Below, in pieces: positions 1 to 11,614 of a DNA stretch of 64,000 bases. Position numbers and translations under genes: made by a program. Position 1 is the first letter of the stretch; every line of letters begins with the position of its first letter. The notes under the pieces are model-generated. The model worked only from the letters and a program-made list of their open reading frames with translations, had not been told where the DNA came from and made no database searches. The stretch is from assembly GCF_028372415.1 (NCBI RefSeq), contig NC_092878.1:139024804-139088803 (forward strand). The letters run 5' to 3'. The DNA comes from Notamacropus eugenii. Lineage: Eukaryota; Chordata; Mammalia; Diprotodontia; Macropodidae.

Positions 1-589
1 ACCAGCATTAGGGTCTAAATAGAAGTACCATTTATCCGACATATCTATTTCAGTCCTCTGCTAAAGTCCCACCTTAAATAAATAAATAAATAAAACTCAT
101 TGAGTCATGGAGGAAAAAGACCCTGGAAACTAGAAGGCTGAGTGAGTAAGACCCAACTTCTCCCAAGGCCAACTCAGATTCAGTGACTACAGAACTAAAA
201 GAGATTCTGAGGAGAAGCCTGGTTAATTTCTAGCACCTCATTATCACTATGAACGTAGGACAATAAAAACTGTCAATTGCATGAAATTGATCATAGATAT
301 CTCAGTGTCATTGGTTTCCTTTGTAATCCTATGCCTTTTGTATCATGCATTTTAAAACAGAATTCTAGTGAGGAATCAAGAAACTTCACCAGACTGACCA
401 ATAACAAATGCATACACGCACACACACATTTCAGAACCTCTGATCTATGGCAATGTTCACATGTAGTAAGGAGGAAAACAAAAACATGGTAGAGTACAAC
501 AATTAGGAAGAGATTCGAGAACAATGTGTGCCACAAAAGTCAAGGGGAGGAGAAAGAATGTAAGGATAAAGTACTCTGCAGTATAAGGG

Positions 590-770
590 CATCACAGAAT
601 CATAGACTGAAAACTGTAAACTCTTAAAGTTATAAGCTCAAAAGCTACATAGTCCAACCTTCTGATTTTACAGGTGAAGACAGATCTGCGCAAGGTCACA
701 CAACTTTTAGCAAGGATCTAAAGCAGAATTTGAACTCAAGTTTTCCTACCTTTCAACCCTTCAAAAGCAT
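590..770 (-). mobile_element. MIR/THER1-type SINE
   Basis: 'agaatcatagactgaaaact' and 'ttttacaggtgaagacagat...aaggtcacacaa' are the reversed SINE. Confidence 0.65.
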
Positions 771-784
771 CCTAGATCTCCAGT

Positions 785-900
785 TGAATGAGACCTCAGA
801 ACTCATGTAATCTAACTCTGACATTTGACAAATAAGGAAACTTGGGTGGAGGGATGTTCAGTGACTTTGCCAAGGTTCAGTGAGTTCCCAAGTAGGGGAG
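785..900 (-). mobile_element. MIR-type SINE fragment
   Basis: 'caaataaggaaacttgggtg' and 'gtgactttgccaaggttcag'. Confidence 0.5.
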
Positions 901-1104
901 GTGTGGGGGAAGTAAGGGGAATATGAATGCAGGTTTTATGAAACTATATTCAATGTTCTTTTTCTCTGAACCACACCTAGTCCAAGAAATCACTGCTCCT
1001 CTTTTAATGAGTTTAAAAATAGTTTACAATCCCTTTAATGAAAACGAGAAGTTAGTTGAACTTGAAGTGTAAGAAATTTAGTAATTGTCTATCATTAGAC
1101 AATG

Positions 1105-1245
1105 AACTCTTAATGAGTGCAGGGACTATTTGTTGTTGGTGTTTCGGGTTTGGTTGTTTGTTCAGGGTTTTTTTAAATTTTGTTTTGCCTTTGTCTGTAT
1201 CCCTAGTGCTTAGAATAGTGTGATGCACACAGTAGATGCTTGCGG
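1105..1245 (+). mobile_element. L2 3' end, decayed
   Basis: 'gagtgcagggactatttg' and 'tgtatccctagtgcttagaa' with 'acagtagatgcttg' follow the L2 tail. Confidence 0.55.
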
Positions 1246-1340
1246 ACTTAACAATTTCACCACAGCAACTTATTTTTCTGTTTATTAAAATAGTACTCAG
1301 TTCTTTTGAACTGCTCAGTACTTGCACACTAAAATCATTT

Positions 1341-1342
<2 letters not shown>

Positions 1343-1383
<41 letters not shown>

Positions 1384-1418
1384 TATCTGTGAGTATGTGT
1401 GCGTATGTGTTTATGTAT
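1343..1418. repeat. GT dinucleotide tract
   Basis: About 75 bp of GT with interruptions. Open frames across it (poly-Cys/Val or His/Thr) are artefacts. Confidence 0.95.
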
Positions 1419-1949
1419 GTAACCTCTCAGTCCCTTCCCCACAACTCCTCTCCCATCAAGCCATTGATCTTTACTTCCCCTACGTAAACATTTGCCCTTT
1501 GCAGATAGAATACTCAAACGATGGACCCGGTGCCATTTCTGTTTCGGAGATCTACAAAATGTACTTTTCAATGATGTCCAGAGAAAAAATGAGGAAATAA
1601 ATTATGTATAGGGGCTTTTGATACAATTTTCTTAAGCCTTCATTCCCAACAGATTTCTTTCACATTCCCCATGTCTTAGTGATTTTATCCTTAATTAAGT
1701 TTGGTGCTGGGAAGAAAGATTTGGATTTCATTTTGAGGGAAAAATACTCTATTATCATTATTATTAATTATTTGCCAACTACACTCTCCACCTCTCTTTG
1801 CTAATTCTTGGTCATCTTTCAATTTATAGCAAGAACATGTCTACAAACTAAAGTGAAGATATCTGTCAATGGTCCGGTTAAGGCGATGTATTCAGACTGT
1901 CAGCGCTACCTTGTTTGAGGGTTAGTTTGATGGAGGGAAAGCAGGCTAC

Positions 1950-2112
1950 TCCGGAGGTCAGCAAGGTTTGGCCTTAGTGACCTTGGACACTTAAGCTTTC
2001 TGTTCTGCAGTTTCTCCGTCTGTAAAAAAGGCACCATACCTTACCTACTTCACAGAGACGTCAGGAGGGGTAAAAGAGCTTTACAAATTGTAAAGTATAA
2101 TGTAAACAGAAA
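1950..2112 (+). mobile_element. MIR-type SINE
   Basis: 'gtttctccgtctgtaaaaaa' and 'ttacctacttcacagagacg', then 'agctttacaaattgtaaag'. Confidence 0.6.
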
Positions 2113-2504
2113 ACGCGGTAGTTCCTCTGCAGGAAACCATCTTCCCTCAAGATTCTGGATTTGGGCCTTAAGGCATTCTAAAACTTTCTTCTCCTTTACA
2201 GATGAAATTGTCTGCTCTTAGCCTGGGGCAAAAACCTCCTGGTTAAAAGCGAGATTAGTAGGTGTTAAAGACCATTAAGTATCTAATTGAGGCTTTCTCT
2301 CAGATATAATCAGCAGATTAAAAGAACATTCAAAGAAGGTGGAGATACATGCTCAAAGAGGATTCAGAGTCCTAGACAATTCAGACGGTGGAATTTTAGC
2401 TTTGACACCCACTTTGGGTTAAATTTTTTTCAGACTGATGGCTGATAGTGCAGTTTAGTGGTTTCCTTGAGAAGGGAATATTTCTCCCAGTTTTGATTGC
2501 AGCA

Positions 2505-2745
2505 TTGTTGTTATTCAGTTATTTTTAGTTGTGTCCACATCTTGATTAATCCCATTTAGTTTTCTTTGCTAAGATTCTGGAGTGGTTTGCCATTTCCTTC
2601 TCTAGCTCATTTTACAGATGAGGAAACTGAAGCAAACAAGGCTAAGTGACTTGCCAAGGGTCACACTAGTAATTGTCCAAAGTCCAATTTGAAACCATGA
2701 AGATGAGTCTTCCTGACTCTCTGGCCTGCACTAGGCTAATTCAAC
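2505..2745 (-). mobile_element. MAR1 SINE, near full length
   Basis: Reversed Bov-B-type tail ('gattctggagtggtttgcca') followed by 'gatgaggaaactgaagcaaa' and the reversed tRNA-like head. Confidence 0.8.
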
Positions 2746-2764
2746 AAGCATTGAATGGATTTAA

Positions 2765-2842
2765 CGCACTGAAGTGATTTGCATAAGGTCATAGAGCTAG
2801 TAAGTTATAGCAAGGATTTGAACCTATATTATATGACTCCAG
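2765..2842 (-). mobile_element. MIR-type SINE fragment
   Basis: 'aaggtcatagagctagtaag' and 'aaggatttgaacctat'. Confidence 0.5.
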
Positions 2843-2849
2843 ATGCAAC

Positions 2850-3153
2850 ATGGCAGAAAAAATGACAAAACAAAACAAACAAACAAACAAAAAAACAACC
2901 CAAAGATGATAGAACCAATTAAACTCATGAGATCACCAACTAAAAAGATACATAGAGAAAAGACAAGAAGGCTCCGGACAGAGCTGTGGGGTATGATCGT
3001 GGTTATGGGGCAAGACAGATAATGATCCAGCAAAGGATACTGAGAAGGAGCAGCAGTTAAGCAACCAGGAGAGAGAATGTTCCTAAAGTCAGTGCACAAG
3101 AGAGCATCCATGAGGCAGAGGTGGTCAACAGTATAAAGAGAGGTTTAGCAGGG
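2850..3153 (-). mobile_element. L2-like LINE, antisense, left part
   Basis: 'gagatcaccaac...gacagagctgtggggt', 'aaccaggagagagaatg' and 'gaggtggtcaacagt' match the antisense of a mammalian L2-type element. It continues at 4100 after the L1 insertion. Confidence 0.6.
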
Positions 3154-3159
3154 AATGAT

Positions 3160-4096
3160 TGCAGGCAAAGCCAAAATGGCAGAGTAAAGGCAGGGACTCA
3201 CCTGAACGCTCCTTCAAAATCCTCCAAACACCTTTAGAAAATGACTCGAAACAAGTTCTAGAGCAGCAGAACTCACAATAAATGGAGTGAAACAAATTTC
3301 CAGCCCAAGATAACTCGGAAAGTTGACAGGAAAGATCTGCTACATGAGGGTGTGAGTGGAGCACAGTCTAGCCAGGCCACCCCAGAACAGCCCCAGCAAA
3401 CCCAGGAGTGACTGAATCAGCAGCAGTGGCAGTAGCTGCTCCTGTTGCTTCAAGAGTTTTCAGCCCACAGATGGCAAAGGTGGTCAAATAGCTGGTCAGA
3501 AGGAGATTATAGGGGTCCTTTTGCTACCACTGAGGCAGGGCTCTGTTGCTTTGCCCATACTTGGATCTGGTTCTCCAGATCCTGAGCAGTATGCTCTCAG
3601 AAAAACCTGGAAACACTTGCACAGACTGATGCAAAGTTAAATGGACTGTGTACAAAGTAACAGCATTATTGTAAGATGAAGAGTTGTAAATAACTTAGTT
3701 GTTCTCAGCAATACAACGATCCAAGACAACGCTGAAGGACTTAGGATGAGTAATGCTAGCCATCCCCACAGAAAGAACTAATGGTTTCTAAATATGTATT
3801 GAAGCATATTAAAAAACAAACAAACAAAAAAAAACAAGAAAGAAACAACTCTGCTTTTCTTGAGTTTTTTTCTTTGTCTTTTTTCCTTCACAACATGACT
3901 ATCATGGATGTTTTGCATGACTTATATCATACGTATATGTGTATAACATATCAAACTGCTTGCCTTCTCAATGTGGGGGGATGTTGGGGAGGGAGGAAGG
4001 GAGAGAATTTGGAACTCAAAGTTTTAAAAACAAGTGTTAACTCTTTTTACATGTAACTGGGGAATTTTTAAAATAAATAACTACTAAAAAATGTAG
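3160..4096 (+). mobile_element. L1 derivative: 5'UTR joined directly to 3' end
   Basis: 3165-3595 matches the marsupial L1 5'UTR ('atggcagagtaaaggcaggg', 'gttctagagcagcagaac'). From about 3600 the sequence is the L1 3' region ('gtacaaagtaacagcatt', 'gcaatacaacgatccaagac', 'tttggaactcaaagtttt') with an A-rich end. ORF1 and nearly all of ORF2 are absent. Short matching ends ('aatgattg' at about 3154 and 'aataattg' at about 4100) and resumption of the interrupted L2 on both sides support one insertion. Confidence 0.7.
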
Positions 4097-4099
4097 GGT

Positions 4100-4600
4100 A
4101 ATAATTGAGAATAATAGACTTAGATTTGTCTGTTAAGACATCATTGATATCTTTGGGGAGATCTGAGTGCAGTGTGAAGGGGACTGAGAAGATCGTGGGG
4201 GATGAAACCGTGGGTAGACAGTGTCATGTCTTCTTGTCCTAAGAGTACGAGCTGTGAAAAAGAAAACAAAAAGTCTGAGATGACAGATTGAGGGAATGGC
4301 AGAGTCTTCGAGAGAATATTTAAGGAGGGTGTGTTTGTAGGCAATTAGGAAGTAGTTAGCATATTAAAAAGATTTGAGGTGTGGAAGAGGGAATGACTGA
4401 AGGAGAAAGCTCTTTCAGGAGATGGGAGGGAATTTCATTCAAGTGTACATAGCTGACTTTACCTGGGCAAGGAAAATGGTGCCACTTCATTCTCAGACCA
4501 AAGAGGAGACCTGGGATCACAAAGAGGGCTTATGAGGGGAAGAATAGGAGAGAAGACGAAGCTTGGGATGATGGATGTCTCAGTAGAGACATAAGTCCTC
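4100..4600 (-). mobile_element. L2-like LINE, antisense, right part
   Basis: Resumes with 'ttgagaataatagacttaga' directly after the inserted L1 derivative, then continues 'ggactgagaagatcgtgg' and 'gagaaagctctttcaggag'. Confidence 0.55.
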
Positions 4601-4672
4601 TGCTTGAAAGAAGCTTGACAAAAGCAAAGAAGCTTGAAAATTCAATTCAATAAACATTTGTTAAGCATCTAT

Positions 4673-4921
4673 TGGGGGCAGCTAGGTGGCACAATAGTTA
4701 GAGTGTTGGGCTTAGAGTCAGAAAGATTCATTTCCTGGAGTTCAAATCTGTCCAGACACTTACTAGGTGTATGACCCTGGGTAAGTCGCTTAACCCTATT
4801 TACTTGAAGTTTCCTCAATCTGTCAAATAAGCTGGAGAAGGAAATGGCAAACCACTCCAGTATCTTTGCCAAGAAAACCCCAAATGAAGTCAGGAAGAGT
4901 CAATACGACTAAACAACAAAG
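4673..4921 (+). mobile_element. MAR1 SINE, full length
   Basis: 'gggcagctaggtggcacaat' head, 'gacacttactaggtgtatga' core, and 'ggaaatggcaaaccactcca' tail, ending 'aaacaacaa'. Confidence 0.9.
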
Positions 4922-5264
4922 CAACTACTACTTGCTAAGGACTAAGTTTACAAATAAGAAAAAAGAAAGACAATCCCTGCCCTCATCTAATGTGGAATCG
5001 AAGGAGTGTAGCTAGTGGATAATGGTTGAATTGTAAGTTCTCTAAACTCTCTTAAGTGGAGCATGTGGGAGAGAAGATAAGATTGGAATACTTGCTGCGG
5101 TAAAAGAGATAGAGTCAGACCTGGAAGAGTCCTAGTAACTGCATGAAACAATGACCCTGTAAAGATTAGATTTCTTTCATCTGTAGTGGACTGGTCAACA
5201 TTGCTATGGGATTCTAGCCATTGATACTGAGTATCAGATAAGAATGGTAACAGATAATCAATCA

Positions 5265-5800
5265 TAACAAATGTATTTATTATTCTTTCTGTGAGCCAGG
5301 CATTGTATTAGGCACTGAGGATTCAAAATAAAAATGAGAGACCCTGTTTTCAAGGAACATATATTATATCAAAGAAGAAAACACATATAATCATAAAACA
5401 TATGCAAAATAAATACGAGATCATTTGGGAGGAGGTACTCAAGGTTGGTGGGGGAGGGGGAAATCAGAAAAAAAGCTACATTGGAGAGGGCATCTGAACT
5501 GAATTTTAAAGGAAATGAGCGTCTCTAAGAGGAAGAGATGAAAAGGGAAATGGATGGGATGTCATATATGAGAAAGAAGAGGCTGGAGTATAGCATGTTC
5601 TCTACATTCTAGGAATATAAATGGATATTCATCTTGGAAAGGTAGTGGGAAACAGGTTGTGAAGGACTTTAAATACCAAATAGTAAAGTTTGTATTTGGT
5701 TCTACAATTAAAAAGGAAAGAGTGGAGTTTATTGAGCAAGGGAACAACAAATAGTGGGGCTAACCAAAGGTTCGGGACAGGTATGACCTAAGTCAAGGTG
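5265..5800 (-). mobile_element. L2-like LINE 3' portion, antisense
   Basis: Begins with the reversed L2 tail ('tgagccaggcattgtattag') and continues through 'gttgtgaaggactttaaata' and 'agtggagtttattgagcaag'. Confidence 0.65.
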
Positions 5801-6224
5801 AAAAGGGATTCTAGACGATAATATACAATAGAACTGAAAATGAGGCCAGAGCAGTGACTTCTTTCTCACACACAGAAGAACATGGTCTCTCTTTAATTGG
5901 CAGGGGGAGCTCAGACTTATATAACAATTTACCTCTCCAATAATTTGTCTTAGCACCCTTTTCTAGCAACCACATGGTGGCATTTTTAATGATGTAAGAT
6001 TATATCCTTGGCTAATTCCCAACCAACCAGCTTTTCTATTCTCCTGGCTTCATTTAGAATTGCTGTTTCATTCACCCTGTTCCTAGCCAGACTTGGTTCT
6101 GTAAATATGTCACTAGAGATTTGGATGGAACTATGTTCTGCCTCTGTGCCTTAAATTAACTAATTTAGATCAAGGGAACCAGTTCACTTCAGATGGAAGG
6201 AAGGAAGGAAGTTACTTAAAAGCT

Positions 6225-6392
6225 GTAGATCCCTGGACAAGTTATTTAACCTCTGTCTTCCTCAGTATCTCCAGCTGTAAAAATAGAAGTACTTACTACC
6301 CAGGGGTGCTGTCAGGATCAGATGAGATAATATTTGCAAAATGCTTATCACAGTGCCTGGCACAAAGTAGATGTTTAGAGAATGTTTCCTCC
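6225..6392 (+). mobile_element. MIR/THER1 SINE followed by a CCTT tract
   Basis: 'gacaagttatttaacctctg', 'gatcagatgagataatattt' and 'cacagtgcctggcacaaagt'. The microsatellite starts at its 3' end. Confidence 0.75.
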
Positions 6393-6395
6393 CTC

Positions 6396-6500
6396 CCTCA
6401 CTCACTCTCTCCCTTTCTCCCTTCCTCCTTCCTTCCCTTCCTTCCTTCCTTCCTTCCTTCCTTCCTTCCTTCCTTCCTTCCTTCCTTCCTTCCTTCCTTC
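6396..6500. repeat. CCTT tetranucleotide tract
   Basis: About 100 bp, pure after 6430, seeded at the end of a MIR. Confidence 0.95.
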
Positions 6501-6869
6501 CAAGAATCTAATTTAATTGGAGATCACACCCCTTGGCTAATGCAATGCATGCCATTACCTAAAAAAAGGACAAAGATATTATGTGAGAGCCAGGGAACTT
6601 GTGTTTCTCTGATGTGTCCTTTTGTGTAGGTATAGCTTCCTGGGTGAGCATGGTATTATTGATGCATGGTCCCCACTTTTGAGCAGACTTGGGAAAATGG
6701 TGAGTACTATCCCCTAGTGGTAAAATCAGAAATACTAGGAAATGAGATCAGTAATACCACTGTTAAGAAAGAACACTTCCATGCTCTGTTCTATATCAGA
6801 CTGAGGTCTTTCTCTTCTTTACCTCATTAAAGGGACCATACCCTGGCTACTTCTTAAACAGATCTATTC

Positions 6870-7135
6870 AATGAATGGGCATTATCTCACCCTAAGTGAG
6901 TAACTGCATAGACCTTGGCCTAAAGGGGCCAAGGTCTGTCAGTGCATCCTGGGTCATCTCCAGTCATCCTGATGAATATCTGGTCACCAAATTCAGATGG
7001 TTCTGGAGAAGAAGCGAGGCTAGAGACCTACACAGCCCTCCCTCACTCAAAACAAAGTCAAGTGCAAGTCATGTCATCATTTCTTTGATGGCATGGTCTT
7101 CTTCAGCAAGGAAGGATGAACACAAGCGTTACTGT
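6870..7135 (+). mobile_element. Marsupial SINE with LINE-like 3' tail
   Basis: Near full-length copy of a SINE I know from marsupial genomes (blocks 'cattatctcaccctaagtga', 'catcctgggtcatctccagt', 'aagtcaagtgcaagtcatg'). It ends 'tgatggcatggtcttcttc...gaaggatgaacaca', which resembles the LINE 3' end at 29115-29165. I cannot give the Repbase name with certainty. Confidence 0.75.
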
Positions 7136-7511
7136 AATTAAGAACTTTCAGTGTTCAAGGATCTACTGGATGAAGGAACAGCAATAACAACAAAGATCTA
7201 CTTTCAGAGAGCTATTTAGGCAAAAATACTACATAAACCAATCAAAGAGAATATTTAAAAAATATCAACAGATACAAGTTAATACCTCTCCCAGGATAAG
7301 CTCATCAACTCTAAATTCCCCACCCTGATGTTAACTCAAGCCTTGATTGACTCCACCTCCCTCAGTCTCCTCTCTCCCCTATTTGGAAGGTTAGGGGGTA
7401 GAATACTCAAGACCCCTGCCATGCCCTCCTTTATAGAAGGAAGAAACTGGATTCTAAGATTACTCCCACTTTGTATCTGCTGCTTTTTGTGGTTTTGGCT
7501 CCATGATGATG

Positions 7512-7705
7512 GTGGTTGTTGTCCTTCACTCTTGAAGAACAACAAAATAACATCACTATGCTAGTCACATTTACAGTGTGTCTGACTGTGGCTGATCAGA
7601 CAAATATGAGTATGATAAATACTCCATGTGAGTATTTGGGGGTGGATTCTCTAAATCTGCATATCTCTCATTTCTTTTGAGTCCATAGAACAAGGTGAGT
7701 CAGGT
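7512..7705 (-). mobile_element. 3'-terminal fragment of the same LINE family
   Basis: The reverse complement of this stretch matches the last 190 bp of the 27743-29178 copy: the zinc-finger codons, the 'gatcagccacagtcagacac' block, and the 'ggacaac' 3' tail, here 'ggttgttgtcctt' on the plus strand. Confidence 0.75.
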
Positions 7706-7744
7706 ATCTCTTAGTGTCACCCTCCCCATTCCACTTTTTCCTTC

Positions 7745-7870
7745 CTTTTAGTAAGTTGTAAGCTCATTGAAGGCAGGGACTGTCTTTCATTTTATTAATT
7801 GTAGTCTTATATTTAGCATAGTGCCTGGAATATTGCAGGCACTTAATAAATGTTCATTGGGTTGTTTAGA
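7745..7870 (+). mobile_element. L2 3' end
   Basis: 'agctcattgaaggcagggac...tagcatagtgcctggaatat...cacttaataaatgttcattgg', a typical L2 terminus. Confidence 0.75.
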
Positions 7871-8493
7871 CTGGATTGAATTGTAAACAACACAAATTGA
7901 GTTTCTAAGAGTTGGGGGAAGAAGATTAGGTTGAATAAAGTATTGGGTTAATAAAAGTAGGATCCATCATGAAAAGTTTTCTCTAGAATCCTGGATGGAT
8001 TCTATAGTATTTCCAGAGGGGGTGGGAAATGACAGAATGGTGGGGAAAAACAAGTCACAAGTAAGATAGGGCTGGTATTTCTGGTGAACTGTTTCAGTAA
8101 TATCTGTGTTAATCATAATGTCCTTCAGACAGGTGAAGTACATACTTATCTTTCTTTCCACACATGCAGTACACATCCATTTGAACCAAGTGCTAAGCAA
8201 CAGAGAAAAGAGAGAGAAAGCTTACAGGAAAATTGGTACAAAAAACTATTAAATTTCTCTTAGACAATAACTTTTCTTGGGAAAGATTTTATCAGTTTCT
8301 TCTCAGAAGTCTGCAAAATGACCTAAAGAAAAAGACATATCTGTCTCTGAAAGATTATAATAATCATGACACTTTCACAGTGTGAAAACAAATAATTTGT
8401 TGTTATATCCACAATATACTTTGAATGCTTCCTATGACCAAAAAAAGTAGGCATGCTCTATGGCAGAAGCTCTTAACTTGGGTCCAAGGACTT

Positions 8494-8502
8494 GGTGTGT
8501 GT

Positions 8503-8551
<49 letters not shown>

Positions 8552-8555
8552 TGTT
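8494..8555. repeat. GT dinucleotide tract
   Basis: Near-pure GT, about 60 bp. Confidence 0.95.
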
Positions 8556-8639
8556 TAAGTATTTCAATAACTACACTTCAATGAAATTGGTTTCTTTCAT
8601 AATCCTACATATTTTATTTTATACATTTAAATTTTTTTT

Positions 8640-9530
8640 CTAGATCCGGGAGAGACAATTTAAAAATTATGGGATTATGTGAAAGCCATGATCAAAAAAA
8701 AAAAAAAAAAAAGGAATGATCATGAAATGATCAAGGAAAACTGCCCTGTTATTCCAGAACCAGAGGGCAAAATAAATATTGAAAGAATCCACTGATCACC
8801 TCCTGAAAGGGATCCAAAAAGAGAAACTCCTAGGAATATTGTAGCCCAATTCTAGAATTCCCAGGTCAAGGAGAAAATTGCAAGCAACTATAAAGAAATG
8901 ATTTGAGTATTGTGGAAATACAATCAGGATAACACAAGATCTAGCAGCTTCTACATTAAGGGATCGAAGGGCATGGAATAGGATATTCCAGAAGTCAAAG
9001 GAACTAGGACTAAAACCAAGAATCCCCTACCCAGAAAAACTGAGTATAATACTTCAGGGGAAAAAGTGATTATTCAATTAGATAGAGGACTTTCAAGCAT
9101 TCTTGATGAAAATTCCAGAGCTGAAGAGAAAATTTGACTTTCAAACACAAGAATCAAGAGGAGCATGAAAAGGTAAACAGGAAAGAGATATCATAAGGGA
9201 CTTCCACATGTGAGGGGAAGGGAGAGAAGTTGGAACTCAAAGTTTTAGTAATGAATGTTGAGAACTGTTTTTGCATGCAACTGGGAAATAAGAAATACAG
9301 GTAATGGGGTATTGAAATCTATCTTTCCCTACAAGAAAAGAGAGAAGATGGGCATAAGGGAAAGGAGGGGTGTGATAGAAAGGATGACATATTAGGGGAA
9401 GGGGTAATCAGAATACAAGGTGTTTTGGAGTGGGGGGGGGTAGATAGAGAGAAAATTTGTAACTCAAAATCTTGTAGAAATTGATGTTGAAAACTAAAAA
9501 TAAATGAACATAACAAAAAAAACCCCTTTT
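8640..9530 (+). mobile_element. HAL1-like element: L1 ORF1 followed directly by 3'UTR
   Basis: About 8740-9170 translates, with stops, to an L1 ORF1p C-terminal domain: NTIRITQDLAASTLRDRR, then WNRIFQKSKELGLKPRIPYP, then KLSIILQGKK. No ORF2 follows. Instead there are two L1-type 3' ends in a row ('gttggaactcaaagttttag' at 9229 and 'tttgtaactcaaaatcttg' at 9456), ending 'aactaaaaataaatgaacat' plus an A run. ORF1 followed by a tail is the layout of half-L1 (HAL1) elements. Confidence 0.65.
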
Positions 9531-9999
9531 TTTCTGAAAAGACATCTATAAGCTTTACCAAAAGATGTGCATGACACACATACAGTTAAGAATTCTTTTT
9601 CTATGTCTTTTATAGAGATATTACCTGGTATTTATCTTTTGCCCTTGTAATTACATTACAATTACTTAAATGTACCAGGAATTTTAAAATGGGATTCTGA
9701 AGAGCTTTTCCTAGACGTCTAAGTTCTCTCCCCATACTCCAATTTTTTGGTTTCAAAATCATCCCAGACTCTTAGAAAAAGGCTCTTTTTAAGATATTTA
9801 TGGGCTATTTTTACTTCAAACCAAGGCCCTCAGAAAGTAATTTGGTGGAAAGGATTCCAGAAATGTAGGACAAAAGTAAATCAATTGGTCATTTTGCTTA
9901 TATTAGTTTAGAGGGAAGCCAAGAACTCTCCTTACTTAAGAAGGCAGATCTACTGAAAAAAGTATAGGGAGGACTTTGGGAGAAGAGAACCAGATCTGA

Positions 10000-10192
10000 G
10001 AATCAGCATGATATAGTAATTAAAGGTGCTGGATTGGGAAATCGTTCAAATCTTTCCTCTGACACTAGCTCTGTGCTCCAAGGCATTTTTCACTTAACCT
10101 CTCTAGGCATTCATTTCCTCATCTGTCATATTAGAAGGTTGACTAGGTGGCTTTTATGATTCCTTCCAAGTCTGTGATCCTATGTAAGCACC
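10000..10192 (+). mobile_element. MIR-type SINE
   Basis: 'cttaacctctctaggcattc', 'tttcctcatctgtcatatta' and 'attccttccaagtctgtgat'. Confidence 0.65.
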
Positions 10193-10619
10193 TGAAAGCA
10201 ATTTCTCCCTGAAAGACCAAACATAAGCTCTGCAAAGATCGAATAGTGAGGGCCTGTCATTGGACTTGGCTCATGGGATTTAATAATAATAATGATGATG
10301 AACAATGAAAGCATTTTCACTTTTGCTTTCAGTAGAGTAATTTACTACTGCCCATGATCTCTAGAGTGAGATGCTTGGTTGATGTTCCAATGTTCCTCCC
10401 TTCAGATTGTAGACACCATCATCTGAGTCCTTGCTCCCTCTTTTTCCTTTACTTCCATTGGATGAATTCGGAAAAAACAGTTGCATATGGAACACATTGC
10501 TTTCAAGTAAGGTATATATGCTATTTTCCAAAACAGAGAGCCTACCTGTTCATTTTTTCTTAGCAAAACCAAAAACAACCACATTAGATAGTTTTTGTTA
10601 TTTCGTTTTTTCCTTCTTT

Positions 10620-10769
10620 TCTTCCTTCTTCCTTCCTTAATTTTTCTTTCTTCCTTTGTCCCTCCCTCCTTTTTTCCTTTCCTTTCCTTTCCTTTCCTTT
10701 CCTTTCCTTTCCTTTCCTTTCCTTTCCTTTCCTTTCCTTTCCTTTCCTTTCCTTCCTTCCTTCTTCCTT
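10620..10769. repeat. TTTCC pentanucleotide tract
   Basis: About 80 bp of perfect TTTCC units inside a wider pyrimidine run. The minus-strand Lys/Gly/Glu-repeat open frame over it is an artefact. Confidence 0.95.
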
Positions 10770-10974
10770 TGTGGCTTTCTTTTTTCTCCTTAAAAGGGTC
10801 CAGTCTTCCCAACTTTAAATAACTTATGCAATTTTGATTAATCATTTCTAAATATTTTGATTGTAATATAAAACATATCAAATCAGAACACCTGTCCTCC
10901 AGAATCTTGTAATCTAATTCAATGGACATCATAAGGATTTTCTTTTAACCCTGTAACTTAGTGAAGTAGTAAGT

Positions 10975-11200
10975 AAGCAGCTAGGTGGTTCAGTGCATCA
11001 AGTATAGGATTTGAAATCAGGAAGACTTGAGTTCAAATCCTACCATGTACACACTTAAAAGAAAGTCCCTTAACCTTTGTCAGCCTCAGTTTCTTCATCT
11101 GTAAAATGGGGGTAATAATAGCAGCTCATATGATTGTTTTAAGGATAAAATGAGATAATATGTAAAGTGCTTTACAAATCTTAAATTGCTACATAAATGG
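10975..11200 (+). mobile_element. THER1/MIR SINE with marsupial tRNA head
   Basis: 'gcagctaggtggttcagtgc', 'gtttcttcatctgtaaaatg' and 'aaaatgagataatatgtaaa'. Confidence 0.75.
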
Positions 11201-11614
11201 AGGGATATGTACCATAGATGTATTTATATGTGCATATATGTAGGATACAAGTATATTTGCCAATATGGAAATATGACATCATCTATAAATACTGTTACAT
11301 TTTCTACATTTTCCCTAAAATAATTCTCAGGTTAGCACTTTCTTTCTGCCACAGTTAATTCTGACACTGACTCTGACCCAGATTTCAAGACGTCAGGTAA
11401 CATCAGCAGCAGTTATAATGACAAGGAAATTTGAGTTTACAAAGCACAGTAGATCCAATGAAGTTTAGTTACTGACTTCTGCATATCTCCCCAGTTTTGA
11501 GGAATGGAGAAATGTTGGGTCATCTTATATCTCCAGGATATGCCACTTTAATTTTGTCACTCCCTCTGAAAAATATTGGCAGATTTAATGTTGGCTTATA
11601 GAGCCAGGGTTTTA

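Noticed and set aside
4673..4745. tRNA genes at SINE heads (here and in other SINEs)
   Set aside because: tRNA-like A and B boxes belong to SINE promoters; no intact cloverleaf was seen.
10402..10932. 176-codon minus-strand open frame
   Set aside because: It runs through a TTTCC pentanucleotide tract (Lys/Gly/Glu/Arg repeats) with unrelated flanks.
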